NCBI RefSeq assembly: GCF_000620125.1
Contig: NZ_JHVL01000005.1
Location: 52,750-116,749 of the forward strand
Length of the DNA: 64,000 nt
Reading direction: 5' to 3'
Source: Clostridiisalibacter paucivorans DSM 22131
Lineage (GTDB): Bacteria > Bacillota > Clostridia > Tissierellales > Clostridiisalibacteraceae
In this document: positions 9,321 through 17,844 of the stretch, piece by piece
Numbering within the stretch: position 1 is the stretch's first letter
Layout: each line of letters opens with the position of its first letter
Translations under genes and position numbers: made by a program
Notes under the pieces: generated by a model
The model's input: only the letters and a program-made list of their open reading frames with translations
Told to the model about the DNA's origin: nothing
Databases searched by the model: none

Positions 9321-11307
9321 CTATACTTTAAACTTATTGACAATTTGTTGAAGTTCAATAGCTAAATCAGACAATGACTCACTTGCTGAAGCCAGTTCTT
9401 CCATAGATGCAGTCTGCTCTTCGGTAGCTGCAGAAACATTTTCTATTTGCTCTACTACTTCTCTTGTATTTTTTTCTATTTCATCAGTTGAATCTAAAAC
9501 ATTATAACTAGATTGCGATAATCCTTCAATGTCAGTATTTATTTCTTTTATTCCACCATTGATTTTCACTATGTTTTGAGCTATCTCATTAAAAGTTTTT
9601 TCAGAGATACCTGCTATTGTATTTCCATTATCAATACATCCTTTATTTTTCTCCATAACTTGTTTAGCTTTATCTATATTTTTTATATTATTATGTATTA
9701 ATTTATCAATACTTTTAGTTGCCTCCTGAGTGTTGTTTGCAAGAGTTCTTATCTCATCCGCTACAACTGCAAAACCCTTACCTGCTTCTCCTGCCCTTGC
9801 CGCTTCGATAGCAGCATTTAACGCCAATAAATTTGTCTGTGCTGAAATATCTTGAATCAAATTAATCATTTTATTCATTTCATCTGAGCTGTTTGTTATA
9901 TTAAAAAGTACTTCTTCTATATCTTTAGAACTTCCCTCTATCTCTTTCATCTGCTTAGTTACGCTTCTAAGTTGTTTTTCTCCTTCATCAGTCTCTTCAT
10001 ATATACTTTCGGTAACCAAAGCTATATCACTAATCTTTGTATTTATATTATCTATTCTATTAACCATATCTTTAATTAATTGATTAGACTTTGCAATAGC
10101 ATTCATCTGATTTTCTGCATTTGTTGATACCTCATTAGCTGAACCAGCTACCTGTTCAGATGCAGCTGCTGATTGCTGTGATGTTGACATAAGTTCTTCA
10201 GAAGAAGATACATCAGATGAAGCCTCACTAATTTGTCCTATTATACTTCTCAAACTATTAGTTAATGATTGAAAAGAATTTGCTAGCTTTCCGATTTCAT
10301 CTTTTCGTTTTTTATTGTTCTCTGGAACATCTATACTAATATCTAATGACGCCATAATCTCTCCATACTTTGTAGCCTGTAATATGGGACTAGATATATT
10401 AGTTCCCAATATAAAGGCAATTATTATGCCTATAATTAATGCTGCGATGGTCAAATATAAAAGATTCCTCCCTAGATTATTTACACCTGCTAATATATCA
10501 TCTTCATCTGCACCCACTCCAATAATCCATTCTTTAGTACTCATTGGCTCCAGTGCAAAGTATCTCCCCTCGCCATCAATATTATATCTAATAATGCCCT
10601 TCTTTTCTTCACCTAATCCTTTAACTGCTAATCCCCATTCTTTTAAGTTAGTATTATTCTCTATTTCCTCAAACAAATTTACTCTCTCTAACAAGTTCTT
10701 TGTTTTTATGAGCAAAAAATGTTCCATCTTCTCCTATTATATATGCATAACCATTTTCCCCAAATCCTAAATCCTTAATTATGTCATTTAACACTGCTCC
10801 ATCTCTTGTTCCTATTAATGCTCCTATTACATTGCTATCTTTTATTATTGGTACTGTATATATAAGTACTAAATTATCTGTAGTTTCACTCTTTACAAGT
10901 TCGGAAATGTTTCCTTGTCCAGCTAATGCCTTCTTTATATACTCTTTATCTCCAACATATCTACTTGTTCCATCTATATATTTAGCCATACCATCCGAAT
11001 AGACTATCGCTAAATCTGAAAATTCATCCATTGATTTCAATTGCTCCTCTAATAGCAATTTTTGTTTATTCCATAACATATCTTGAATTTCATTATCAGA
11101 AGATATTGCTTTAAGCACATTTAAATTAGTTTCTATCCTACTTTCTATAAGTTTCACAGCATTTTTTGACAATAATTTTAACCCTTGTTCTACTTCATTA
11201 ATAGATTCTTCTTTTGATAATTTAAAAGATATCACACTCAAACATAAGGTAATTACTAAAATAACTATAAAAAAAGATAAAATCAATTTTTGCTTTATAC
11301 TTTTCAT
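9321..11307 (-). pseudogene. methyl-accepting chemotaxis protein broken by a frameshift in an (AG)4 tract
   Basis: Two overlapping frames make one MCP. The first (from 11307, 212 codons, stop at 10669) has a membrane segment and the start of a dCache domain, ending in [18 protein letters not shown]. The second (to 9321) continues with [12 protein letters not shown], the second membrane segment, HAMP and the MA domain with [20 protein letters not shown]. They meet at coding-strand TTAGAGAGAGTAAA (AG tract at plus 10682-10689). One extra AG unit would join the frames as [10 protein letters not shown]. This may be a true null allele, a phase-variable switch or a sequencing error. The reading frame is otherwise intact, so decay is recent if it is real. 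Confidence 0.85.
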
Positions 11308-11588
11308 ATTATCACCACCTGTATTTTTTTGTATTAGTTAATAATATTATACCTAATCATCTATGTTGAATTTTGTCATAATTTGTTATATTCAGAAAAT
11401 TTTTTCGCCTATGAAAAAAGAGGGGGGGCATAAACCCCTCCTCTTTTTTCTATCAATTTACATATACTTTTTTAGAATATAAACTATATTTTGATTCTAA
11501 AGATTATATTTTGACAACTTTAGCATTATTTTGACACCGGGCAAACACTGTTGTTTTCAACATTATTTCCCGAGCAATACTTTATATC
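11308..11588. other. intergenic interval with a strong terminator
   Basis: About 280 bp. It contains the AT-rich upstream region of the MCP, a GC-rich hairpin (11413-11450) and a stretch with repeated ATTTTGA words (11490-11540). No ORF or recognised RNA motif was found. Confidence 0.5.
11413..11450. terminator. strong intrinsic terminator
   Basis: GAAAAAAGAGGnGGGG pairs with CCCCTCCTCTTTTTTC around a short loop, with one mismatch. A and T runs on the two sides allow use in either direction. It most likely ends the minus-strand transcript of the small genes at 11589-12068. Confidence 0.85.
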
Positions 11589-11768
11589 TCAAACGCTTTT
11601 CAATATAGATTCTATTTCTTTTTGTATACTATTTAATTCTTCTCCCAACACATTTAGTTTATTATATATAAACTCTTTAGAACTTTCATGTTCCCTTATA
11701 TCCTTTTTACTATAGCTATTATTTAATATCTTTTTATTCCTATCTCCATTATTGTCACCTTTGTACAT
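11589..11768 (-). CDS. small hypothetical protein, 59 residues
   Basis: ATG at 11768 preceded by AAAAGGGG with 8-base spacing, ending in TGA at 11589-11591. It encodes a highly charged, apparently soluble protein beginning MYKGDNNGDRNKKIL. The C-terminal half is helical and Leu/Ile/Glu-rich (EFIYNKLNVLGEELNSIQKE), suggesting a coiled coil. A superficial likeness to Spo0E-family phosphatases was considered, but the SQELD motif is absent. It sits between a 79-residue gene and a terminator inside the sigK element. The good ribosome site and the position in front of a terminator support it as a real gene; function unknown. Confidence 0.55.
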   Translation of the reverse strand: MYKGDNNGDRNKKILNNSYSKKDIREHESSKEFIYNKLNVLGEELNSIQKEIESILKSV

Positions 11769-11828
11769 AATAAATACCCCTTTTCATCTGTATTTTTCAT
11801 TGTTTTGAAAAATTATCCCCTGATAAAA

Positions 11829-12068
11829 TTAAAAAAATGTCTCTATTTTTTGTCCATCAATCTCTATAACCCTTAATTCATTTGTGGGAAACCATAATAT
11901 ATTTCCCTCTTTATCACTCACTGCTGCCACAGCAATTTGTCCTTCATCCTCTTCAGGCATTAAATTTCCAAAGAAAATCCCTGGCCTAGAAGATTTATAC
12001 AAACCATATCCTGTCCCTATAAGAATATAGTTCTTTTGTGATTCTATATGGGTTACTAAAGTTGTCAT
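11829..12068 (-). CDS. conserved-looking small protein of unknown function
   Basis: 79 residues starting at ATG 12068 after an AGGAGG-type site (plus cctcct at 12077-12082). No signal peptide or membrane segment. The sequence (THIESQKNYILIGTGYGLYK, then PEEDEGQIAVAAVSDKEGNI, ending LRVIEIDGQKIETFF) looks like a compact beta-rich domain. I have an impression of similar short proteins in other Firmicutes but cannot name the family. It is in line with the 59-residue gene (gap of 60 bp) and follows the MATE gene in the other direction of travel. Function unknown. Confidence 0.7.
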   Translation of the reverse strand: MTTLVTHIESQKNYILIGTGYGLYKSSRPGIFFGNLMPEEDEGQIAVAAVSDKEGNILWFPTNELRVIEIDGQKIETFF

Positions 12069-12153
12069 ATTATAACCTCCTATGATATAGCATATACTTT
12101 AAAATATTATATCATATACAATAATGGATTATTATTACAAAATTATTTCAAAA

Positions 12154-13518
12154 TTAGCTAGATGGTTGCATATCTCCTATCAACTTTCTCATCCATTTTC
12201 CCGATCTATACCTCATCACTGATACCACACATTTAATCATTTCTTCACCTGTTACCAACAAAAACACTTGATATACTTCTAGCTTTAATACCAATGCCCC
12301 AAAAAGACATAACGGAACTCCTACTAACCACATAGTAATCAATTCAACTTTAAGCACATATGAAGTATCTCCTCCTCCTCTCAATATTCCAACTATAAGG
12401 AGGACATTAATAAATCTGATGGGTAAAATTAACGCTGTGATAATAAGCATATACCAAGTGCTATTATATACTTCGTTAGATATATTGTAAAAACTCAAAA
12501 TAAATTGAGCCGATAAAGCCAACAATGCCCCCATTGCTATGGATAATAATAAAGATATCTTAATCAATTTATTAGAGTAATATTTTGCTATTTCAAAATC
12601 ATTTCTTCCAACTTCATTTCCCACCATTACACATGCTGCATTAGATATAGCAAAAAGTATAACTAAAAACATATTTTGTACACTCATATTTATTTGAACT
12701 GCTGCTATAGACTTAGTTCCCATATTCCCATATATTATAGAATAAATGACCATGCCTAATCCCCAACATAATTCATTGATTACTACAGGATTTACTACTG
12801 CTATAGTCTTCTTTAGAAAATCAAAATTGAAACTAAACATATCTTTAAAATTAGCACTTAACACATGTTTTTTTGCATATATAAAACTTAACATCAATAT
12901 CATTTCAACTATTCTAGCTATAAGTGTAGCTATAGCAGCACCCTTTACTCCCAATGCAGGCATATTAAAATGACCAAATATAAGTATATAATTTAAAATA
13001 ATATTTACCACAAGTGCCGCAGCACTACATAGCATAGGTAAAAAAGCCTGTTGAACTCCCCTACTAGCTATACCGTATGCCAATGATATAGATACAAAAA
13101 TATAACTAATACTTACAATAGCCAAGTAATCTTCACCTAAATTTATTACTATGCTGTTATTATTAAATATTTTAATAATATCTTCAGTAAATCCTTGAGC
13201 TACTCCTAAAAAAATTAAGCTCATGATCAATCCACCAATGATAGATATACCCAATATTTTTTTTATATTTCTAATATCTTTATTACCCCAAAATTGAGAT
13301 ATAAGCACATTACAACCAGAACATATCCCCATTACTATTAGATTAAAAACAAAAAAATATTGGTTTGCAATTCCCAATGCAGCAACAGCTTCGTCTCCCA
13401 ATTTTCCTATCATAAAATTGTCCATTAAGTTAATAGAAGATGTTATGAAAAATTGAACCATTATTGGAAAAGCAATAGTAAGAAGTAATTTATAAAATAG
13501 TTTGTCTTTGTTCATCAC
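12154..13518 (-). CDS. MATE family efflux transporter
   Basis: 454 residues, the usual MATE length, with about 12 hydrophobic segments. Typical MATE features are KLLLTIAFPIMVQFFITSSI near the start, NLMDNFMIGKLGDEAVAALG (the conserved D-x-x-M-I-G-x-L-G box), and the second-half counterpart GIASRGVQQAFLPML followed by a repeat of the two-bundle pattern. It is expected to export cationic compounds or metabolites using an ion gradient; the substrate cannot be read from sequence. It starts with ATG after an AGGAGG-type site. It lies inside the sigK element and is transcribed towards the small genes. Confidence 0.92.
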   Translation of the reverse strand: MMNKDKLFYKLLLTIAFPIMVQFFITSSINLMDNFMIGKLGDEAVAALGIANQYFFVFNLIVMGICSGCNVLISQFWGNKDIRNIKKILGISIIGGLIMSLIFLGVAQGFTEDIIKIFNNNSIVINLGEDYLAIVSISYIFVSISLAYGIASRGVQQAFLPMLCSAAALVVNIILNYILIFGHFNMPALGVKGAAIATLIARIVEMILMLSFIYAKKHVLSANFKDMFSFNFDFLKKTIAVVNPVVINELCWGLGMVIYSIIYGNMGTKSIAAVQINMSVQNMFLVILFAISNAACVMVGNEVGRNDFEIAKYYSNKLIKISLLLSIAMGALLALSAQFILSFYNISNEVYNSTWYMLIITALILPIRFINVLLIVGILRGGGDTSYVLKVELITMWLVGVPLCLFGALVLKLEVYQVFLLVTGEEMIKCVVSVMRYRSGKWMRKLIGDMQPSS

Positions 13519-13750
13519 CGATTCCTCCTAAACATATTATTGCATAAAAAAAACACTACTCCTTGAAAGGTTTATAGTGGATTTCATCACTGGCATTTGG
13601 TGTTTCTGTTTAATTATACTTAAAGAATATTAACATATTTTTTCAAATAAATCAATATAAACTTTATAATATTAATTATGGCATCTCTATAGACAACAAA
13701 TATATGTTATAATAAACTTTACTTTATAGAAAGGACGGTACCTTTATAAT

Positions 13751-15220
13751 ATGACTTTAATTAAATTAAAAGATAAACGAACAAAACCTAAAAAACGTTC
13801 AATTTTTAAAAAGATATTACCTCTTACATTAATACTAATTTTACTAATATTTATTAATAGCTTATTAATTCCTTTGCCCGATGGACTTGCCTTTGAAAGC
13901 AAAGCATATAATATATCAGATATAGATTTTTTATATGACTTAACATATGAAAATAATAATGAAACCATCTATGAACAAAACATATTGGACTCACAGCTAA
14001 AATTAATAAGACAAGCTAAAGAATTCATTATAATAGATATGTTTCTATTTAATGATCTTAAACAATCTCGATATGATTTTCCAAATATATCTGAAAAATT
14101 AACTAATACACTTATAAAACAGAAAAACAATAATCCTAATATAAATATACTATTTATCACTGATGAAATTAATAATTTTTATGGTTCCTATGAATCTAAA
14201 TTCTTAAAAAAATTAAAAGAAAATGACATAAATGTGATTATAACTGATTCAAAAAAATTAAGGGATTCAAATCCAGTTTATACAAGCTTTTGGCGTGCTT
14301 TTATTCAATGGTTTGGTGTTAAAGGTCAAGGCTGGATTGACAATGCCTTTAGCCCAAATGGGGATGATGTTACCCTTAGGTCATATATGAAACTCCTCAA
14401 CTTTAAAGCTAATCACAGAAAAGTATTAATTACTGAAAATGGAGCCATAATATCATCTGCTAATATTCACGATGCCAGTGGTTATCATTCTAATATTGCT
14501 TTTAAGGTTAGGGGACAGATATTAAAGGATTTAATAAATTCAGAGTTATCCATAGCTAAATTTTCAGAAAATGAATTTGATGAATCTAATTATAATTATA
14601 GCGACAAAAATGACGATCCAAAACCATCCAATATTAAAGCTAAAATCATAACAGAAGGCAAGATAAGAGAAAACCTTATTTCAGAAATAAAAAACACTAA
14701 CCTCAACGATAAAATAACTATGGGTATGTTTTATTTATCCCATAGAGGTATAATACAAGAATTGATTGATGCCAGTAATAGAGGTGTTAATATTAAGTTA
14801 ATATTAGATCCCAATAAAGATGCATTTGGTTTCGAAAAGAATGGTATACCAAATAGACAAGTAGCTGAAGAATTAATAGATAAAAGTAACAACAAGATAG
14901 ACATAAGATGGTATGATACCAGTGGTGAACAATACCATGCTAAAATTACGTTAATTGAAAAAGAAAATGAAACTGTAATAATTGGTGGATCTGCTAACTT
15001 GACCAGAAGGAATATAGATAATTACAATCTAGAGTCCAATATAATGATTTCTGCAAATCCAAAGGACAAAATAGTTTTTCAGATATCTAGATATTTCAAT
15101 AGGATATGGAATAATATAGATGGGCATTTTACAGTAAAATACAAAAACTATCGTGAAGAAAACATGTTTAAGTATTTATTATATAGATTCCAAGAGTGGA
15201 GTGGTATGGGAACCTTTTAG
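13751..15220 (+). CDS. phospholipase D-family protein (cardiolipin synthase-like), membrane-anchored
   Basis: 489 residues. An N-terminal basic region is followed by one membrane segment (about 20-42, LPLTLILILLIFINSLL). Two PLD-type half-sites follow: NHRKVLITENGAIISSANIH and YHAKITLIEKENETVIIGGS followed by ANLTRRN, each an HxK...N pattern. In both, the final Asp of the classic HxKxxxxD motif is replaced (E in one, E in the other), as in some PLD-like nucleases and phosphatidyltransferases. The active site is probably extracytoplasmic. It could be a cardiolipin synthase relative or another phosphodiesterase. It is the last gene of the sigK element; its stop lies 46 bp from the attachment core and its 3' end overlaps the meaningless tail of the truncated sigK frame. 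Confidence 0.8.
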   Translation: MTLIKLKDKRTKPKKRSIFKKILPLTLILILLIFINSLLIPLPDGLAFESKAYNISDIDFLYDLTYENNNETIYEQNILDSQLKLIRQAKEFIIIDMFLFNDLKQSRYDFPNISEKLTNTLIKQKNNNPNINILFITDEINNFYGSYESKFLKKLKENDINVIITDSKKLRDSNPVYTSFWRAFIQWFGVKGQGWIDNAFSPNGDDVTLRSYMKLLNFKANHRKVLITENGAIISSANIHDASGYHSNIAFKVRGQILKDLINSELSIAKFSENEFDESNYNYSDKNDDPKPSNIKAKIITEGKIRENLISEIKNTNLNDKITMGMFYLSHRGIIQELIDASNRGVNIKLILDPNKDAFGFEKNGIPNRQVAEELIDKSNNKIDIRWYDTSGEQYHAKITLIEKENETVIIGGSANLTRRNIDNYNLESNIMISANPKDKIVFQISRYFNRIWNNIDGHFTVKYKNYREENMFKYLLYRFQEWSGMGTF

Positions 15221-15266
15221 ACACAATTTTATAGATAAATATATATAGTATTATAAAAAACATAGT

Positions 15267-15276
15267 ATTATCTATG
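15267..15276. repeat. left-half attachment core of the sigK element
   Basis: ATTATCTATG on the plus strand, identical to 5586-5595. On the coding strand it follows AGATG and finishes the sigma-K codons C-I-D-N. Confidence 0.8.
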
Positions 15277-15608
15277 CATCTGGCTGCATAAGTGGCCAGC
15301 CTAGTCCCTTTTTTTCTATCATATGTAGTTATAGCTTTTATAAGACCAATAGTTCCAATAGATATAAGATCATCTAAATCTTTACCAGTGTTATGATATT
15401 TTTTTACAACATGGGCAACTAATCTTAAATTTTTTTCTATCAAAATATTTTTTGCATCCTCATTTCCACATTCATACAATATCAAATACTTTTCTTCTTC
15501 CTCTTTATTCAACGGTTGAGGAAAAGACGTGTTATTAGTTAAATAACCTACACACATCAGCAAAGGCTCTAAAGCCATAAGCAATGAAAATATTACAGTA
15601 CTCCACAT
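15267..15608 (-). CDS. sigK: pro-sigma-K, 5' part (pro-sequence and regions 1.2-2)
   Basis: ATG at 15608 after GGAGGTG. Residues 1-22 are a hydrophobic pro-sequence (MWSTVIFSLLMALEPLLMCV), followed by FPQPLNKEEEEKYL. Region 2 follows, with IEKNLRLVAHVVKKYHNTG, DLISIGTIGLIKAI and GTRLATYAARCIDN. At codon 114 the sigma-K match ends abruptly at the 10-bp repeat. The open frame runs on for 32 unrelated residues to 15168, which are element sequence. The pro-sequence resembles that removed by SpoIVFB in B. subtilis and is absent in C. difficile. Activity would therefore need both DNA excision and proteolysis. The missing part is at 5223-5595. Confidence 0.93.
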
Positions 15609-15693
15609 CTATATGCACCTCCAATGATTAAATAAACCCCTTATATAGATATATGGTGCTACACAATAAAATGTGCAAGTACATTTTTAAATA

Positions 15694-15927
15694 TCAAATC
15701 TCATATTTAGAAAATTGTAAATATGTATCATAGGATATCATGAATCTAACAGCCTTATTCTGCTCTACAATTCTATCTTCTTTAGATGTCCATATGGGCA
15801 CATCCACATTGAGCTTATCACAAATACCTACTAAGGCTAAAAAAAAGTCTTTTTTGTCATGATATTCCTCTTCAAAACTAAATACTGGTTCATCTTTTCT
15901 TATTATTTCTCCCTTTAATATCTTCAT
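15694..15927 (-). CDS. hypothetical protein in the agr locus
   Basis: 77 residues. It starts one base after the agrB stop codon, so it is clearly in the agr transcript. No membrane segment or signal. The sequence is mixed charged and aromatic (KILKGEIIRKDEPVFSFEEE, then DVPIWTSKEDRIVEQNKAVR, then FMISYDTYLQFSKYEI). I do not recognise a family. Its position as the last agr gene, directly upstream of pro-sigK, suggests a co-expressed function, for example in the signalling output, but this is inference. There are 85 bp between its stop and the pro-sigK start. Confidence 0.65.
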   Translation of the reverse strand: MKILKGEIIRKDEPVFSFEEEYHDKKDFFLALVGICDKLNVDVPIWTSKEDRIVEQNKAVRFMISYDTYLQFSKYEI

Positions 15928-15928
15928 C

Positions 15929-16492
15929 TTATGAACTCCTTCCCGTCATTTTACCAAAGGGCAAGGATATGGCTTCTATAAAGATAACAACCCTTGCTGT
16001 AATAGAATACTTTTCAGGCATAAAAAAAGTAATTGCTATAGCTATAAATAGAAATAATATAGATAATATTTTAATTTTCTTTCTTCTTACATCACTTAAT
16101 ATGGGCTTATTGGGATGATCCACAGGAGCAAATAATATGAAGAGTCCCAAGGCTATAGTCCCCATAATACCTTGTATTAAATTAGTCAAATGTATATTTC
16201 TACCTATATAAATAGATACGGCGAATATGCCCAGTGTTGTAAAAAAACAACTCCAATATCCATTGGAGTGATATCCTCCAGCAATCATCCTTAAAGACCC
16301 AAAAAACAACATCGCAACAATAAAATACTTTATAGATGAAAAAAATCCAAATATTCCAAAATATAATATGGTTTTGCTGATCTCCTCCAATATACAAATT
16401 AATCCGTATTCAATTTTTTTTAGCTGAATATTATCTAATTCACTATTATTTCTATATATTAAGTGGGTGAACCTCTTTGCCAGTGCTTCCAT
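15929..16492 (-). CDS. agrB: AgrB-like autoinducing peptide processing membrane protease
   Basis: About 187 residues when started at the third ATG (16492), which has AAGGA 9 bases upstream; earlier ATGs at 16501 and 16498 are possible. It has five to six hydrophobic segments. The AgrB active-site pattern is clear: RMIAGGYHSNGYWSC, with the catalytic His and Cys seven residues apart. It cleaves and cyclises the AgrD precursor at the membrane. The start overlaps the end of agrC by about 40 bp, indicating translational coupling. The basic and polar C-terminal end (GKMTGRSS) is short, as is usual. Confidence 0.9.
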   Translation of the reverse strand: MEALAKRFTHLIYRNNSELDNIQLKKIEYGLICILEEISKTILYFGIFGFFSSIKYFIVAMLFFGSLRMIAGGYHSNGYWSCFFTTLGIFAVSIYIGRNIHLTNLIQGIMGTIALGLFILFAPVDHPNKPILSDVRRKKIKILSILFLFIAIAITFFMPEKYSITARVVIFIEAISLPFGKMTGRSS

Positions 16493-17831
16493 CTTCATCA
16501 TTCCTTAACATATTTTCTTCAAATGTAATCAAAAATTGTGTCTCATTTTCATCACTAAATACCTCTATTTTACCATCATTTTTCTCTACTAAACTCTTAG
16601 TTATAAACAGACCTAAGCCATGGTCCGATTTATCCTCTGTCTTAGTAGAAAATCCATTATCAAATATCTTTTTTATGTGGTCGGGAGAAATTTCAGGGCC
16701 ATTATTGGCTATAGATATATGGTATCTACCATCTTCAATATATGTAGAAAAGGAGATTACCCCATTGTCCATATCTTGAGATATTATTGCATCGAAGGCA
16801 TTGTCGATGATATTACTCAATATACTCACTATATTGTAGTCATCCATGGGTACCATAGATAATGGTTGCTCAAAGTCCACATCTAAAACTATATCATTTT
16901 CAAATGCATAATTGCTCTTAACTGCCAACAATCCATCTATGTAATCATTTCCAGTATTATAAAAGTGGTATGATTTCTTTAGATTAACAGAAAGGCTGTC
17001 CAAATATTTTTTAATCCTATCCAATGCATTGGGTTTATTCAATACACATATGGCATGTATGGTATTTATATGATTGGAAAAGTCATGCTTTTCCCGTCTT
17101 ATTATATTTACAACTGTCTCTAGATTATTGATGTATTCATCCTGCATCTCTGACTTATATTTAATCTTAAGCAATTTTTCTTGCTCCCTATATATTAAAT
17201 AACCGAAGAGTATGAATAGAAAAAATAATATAGATAGTAATACCTCATATAATACTATATTTTCTCTGCTTGAAACTGCATAGTTAAAACTTAAAACGAA
17301 AACACCCATTAAAAAAACACCAAAAAACAGATAAGATGTTATGGTATTTTCAGAATCTATTTCTATTCTTTTTAATCTTGATTGCCTTAATCTATAGAAT
17401 AACATTGCTAAAGAAAGCTGGACAATTTTTGATAATATAGAAATTTTAAATCTCACTATTGGATTATTAAATATATCATTGGCAGTATATTTCCCTATAG
17501 CCGAAAACATAAAAACCATCAAAGTATCAATTGCCATTATATATATCATAATAGCCATCACAGCAATAAAAGTTGGCACAATTTTTGATGATGTGAATAC
17601 TCCAAGACTTATAATCATAAAAATTGTTATTAATATGGTATGATACCCTACTGGCATATATTTCGATGCCCAATAAGCAAATATGGTATATGTTATTATA
17701 AATAAAGTAGTCCTATATATATTAGAAGCCAAAAAATTCTTTTTCCCCAATACTGCTAGAAAAAACACCATTATTATTATTGCCTCTATACTATTTACTG
17801 CAACATCATTAAAAAAAATGTAAATATTCAT
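16452..17831 (-). CDS. agrC: AgrC-like sensor histidine kinase
   Basis: 459 residues from ATG 17831 (GGAGG with 6-base spacing; a TTG three bases earlier is the alternative). Six to seven N-terminal membrane helices (about 1-215) form the peptide sensor. They are followed by a coiled coil and the AgrC-type DHp sequence RREKHDFSNHINTIHAICVL with the phospho-acceptor His. A GHKL ATPase domain follows (NIIDNAFDAI N-box, KSDHGLGLFITKSLVEKNDG G-box). The cognate response regulator (AgrA) is not in this window, so the output must be elsewhere. It lies between agrD and agrB. Confidence 0.9.
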   Translation of the reverse strand: MNIYIFFNDVAVNSIEAIIIMVFFLAVLGKKNFLASNIYRTTLFIITYTIFAYWASKYMPVGYHTILITIFMIISLGVFTSSKIVPTFIAVMAIMIYIMAIDTLMVFMFSAIGKYTANDIFNNPIVRFKISILSKIVQLSLAMLFYRLRQSRLKRIEIDSENTITSYLFFGVFLMGVFVLSFNYAVSSRENIVLYEVLLSILFFLFILFGYLIYREQEKLLKIKYKSEMQDEYINNLETVVNIIRREKHDFSNHINTIHAICVLNKPNALDRIKKYLDSLSVNLKKSYHFYNTGNDYIDGLLAVKSNYAFENDIVLDVDFEQPLSMVPMDDYNIVSILSNIIDNAFDAIISQDMDNGVISFSTYIEDGRYHISIANNGPEISPDHIKKIFDNGFSTKTEDKSDHGLGLFITKSLVEKNDGKIEVFSDENETQFLITFEENMLRNDEDGSTGKEVHPLNI

Positions 17832-17844
17832 CAAACCCCTCCTC

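Larger units (their letters stand above)
5586..15276. mobile_element. skin-type sigK intervening element, 9,681 bp between 10-bp direct repeats
   Basis: The two halves of pro-sigK end at identical 10-bp sequences, ATTATCTATG on the plus strand, at 5586-5595 and 15267-15276. One recombination between them deletes 9,681 bp and rebuilds the frame reading A-A-R-C-I-D-N-E-I-L-M, as expected for sigma-K. Contents are a degenerate HD-GYP gene, an MCP, a frameshifted MCP, two small genes, MATE and PLD-family genes. No serine or tyrosine recombinase, excision factor or phage gene was found, and no gap inside is large enough for a recombinase. The attachment position matches, as far as I recall, that of B. 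subtilis and C. difficile skin. The enzyme must be encoded elsewhere, or the element is a trapped remnant. Confidence 0.85.

Noticed and set aside
11530..11575. c-di-GMP (GEMM-like) riboswitch suggested by ACCGGGCAAACACTG
   Set aside because: Only a few conserved bases agree, the second half with the GGTAGC-type receptor is missing, and no plus-strand gene follows.
11589..11768. Spo0E-family aspartyl phosphatase
   Set aside because: The protein is short and helical but lacks the SQELD motif, so only a hypothetical protein can be supported.
15168..15266. C-terminal 32 residues of the truncated sigma-K frame as a real protein end
   Set aside because: They lie past the attachment core, match nothing in sigma-K, and overlap the opposite-strand PLD gene. 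They are an accident of the unexcised state.
5586..15276. Assembly error or simple inversion as the cause of the split sigK
   Set aside because: Both parts have the same orientation and correct order, and the 10-bp direct repeat lies exactly at both breaks with perfect frame restoration, which favours insertion at a specific site. An assembly artefact cannot be fully excluded without reads.
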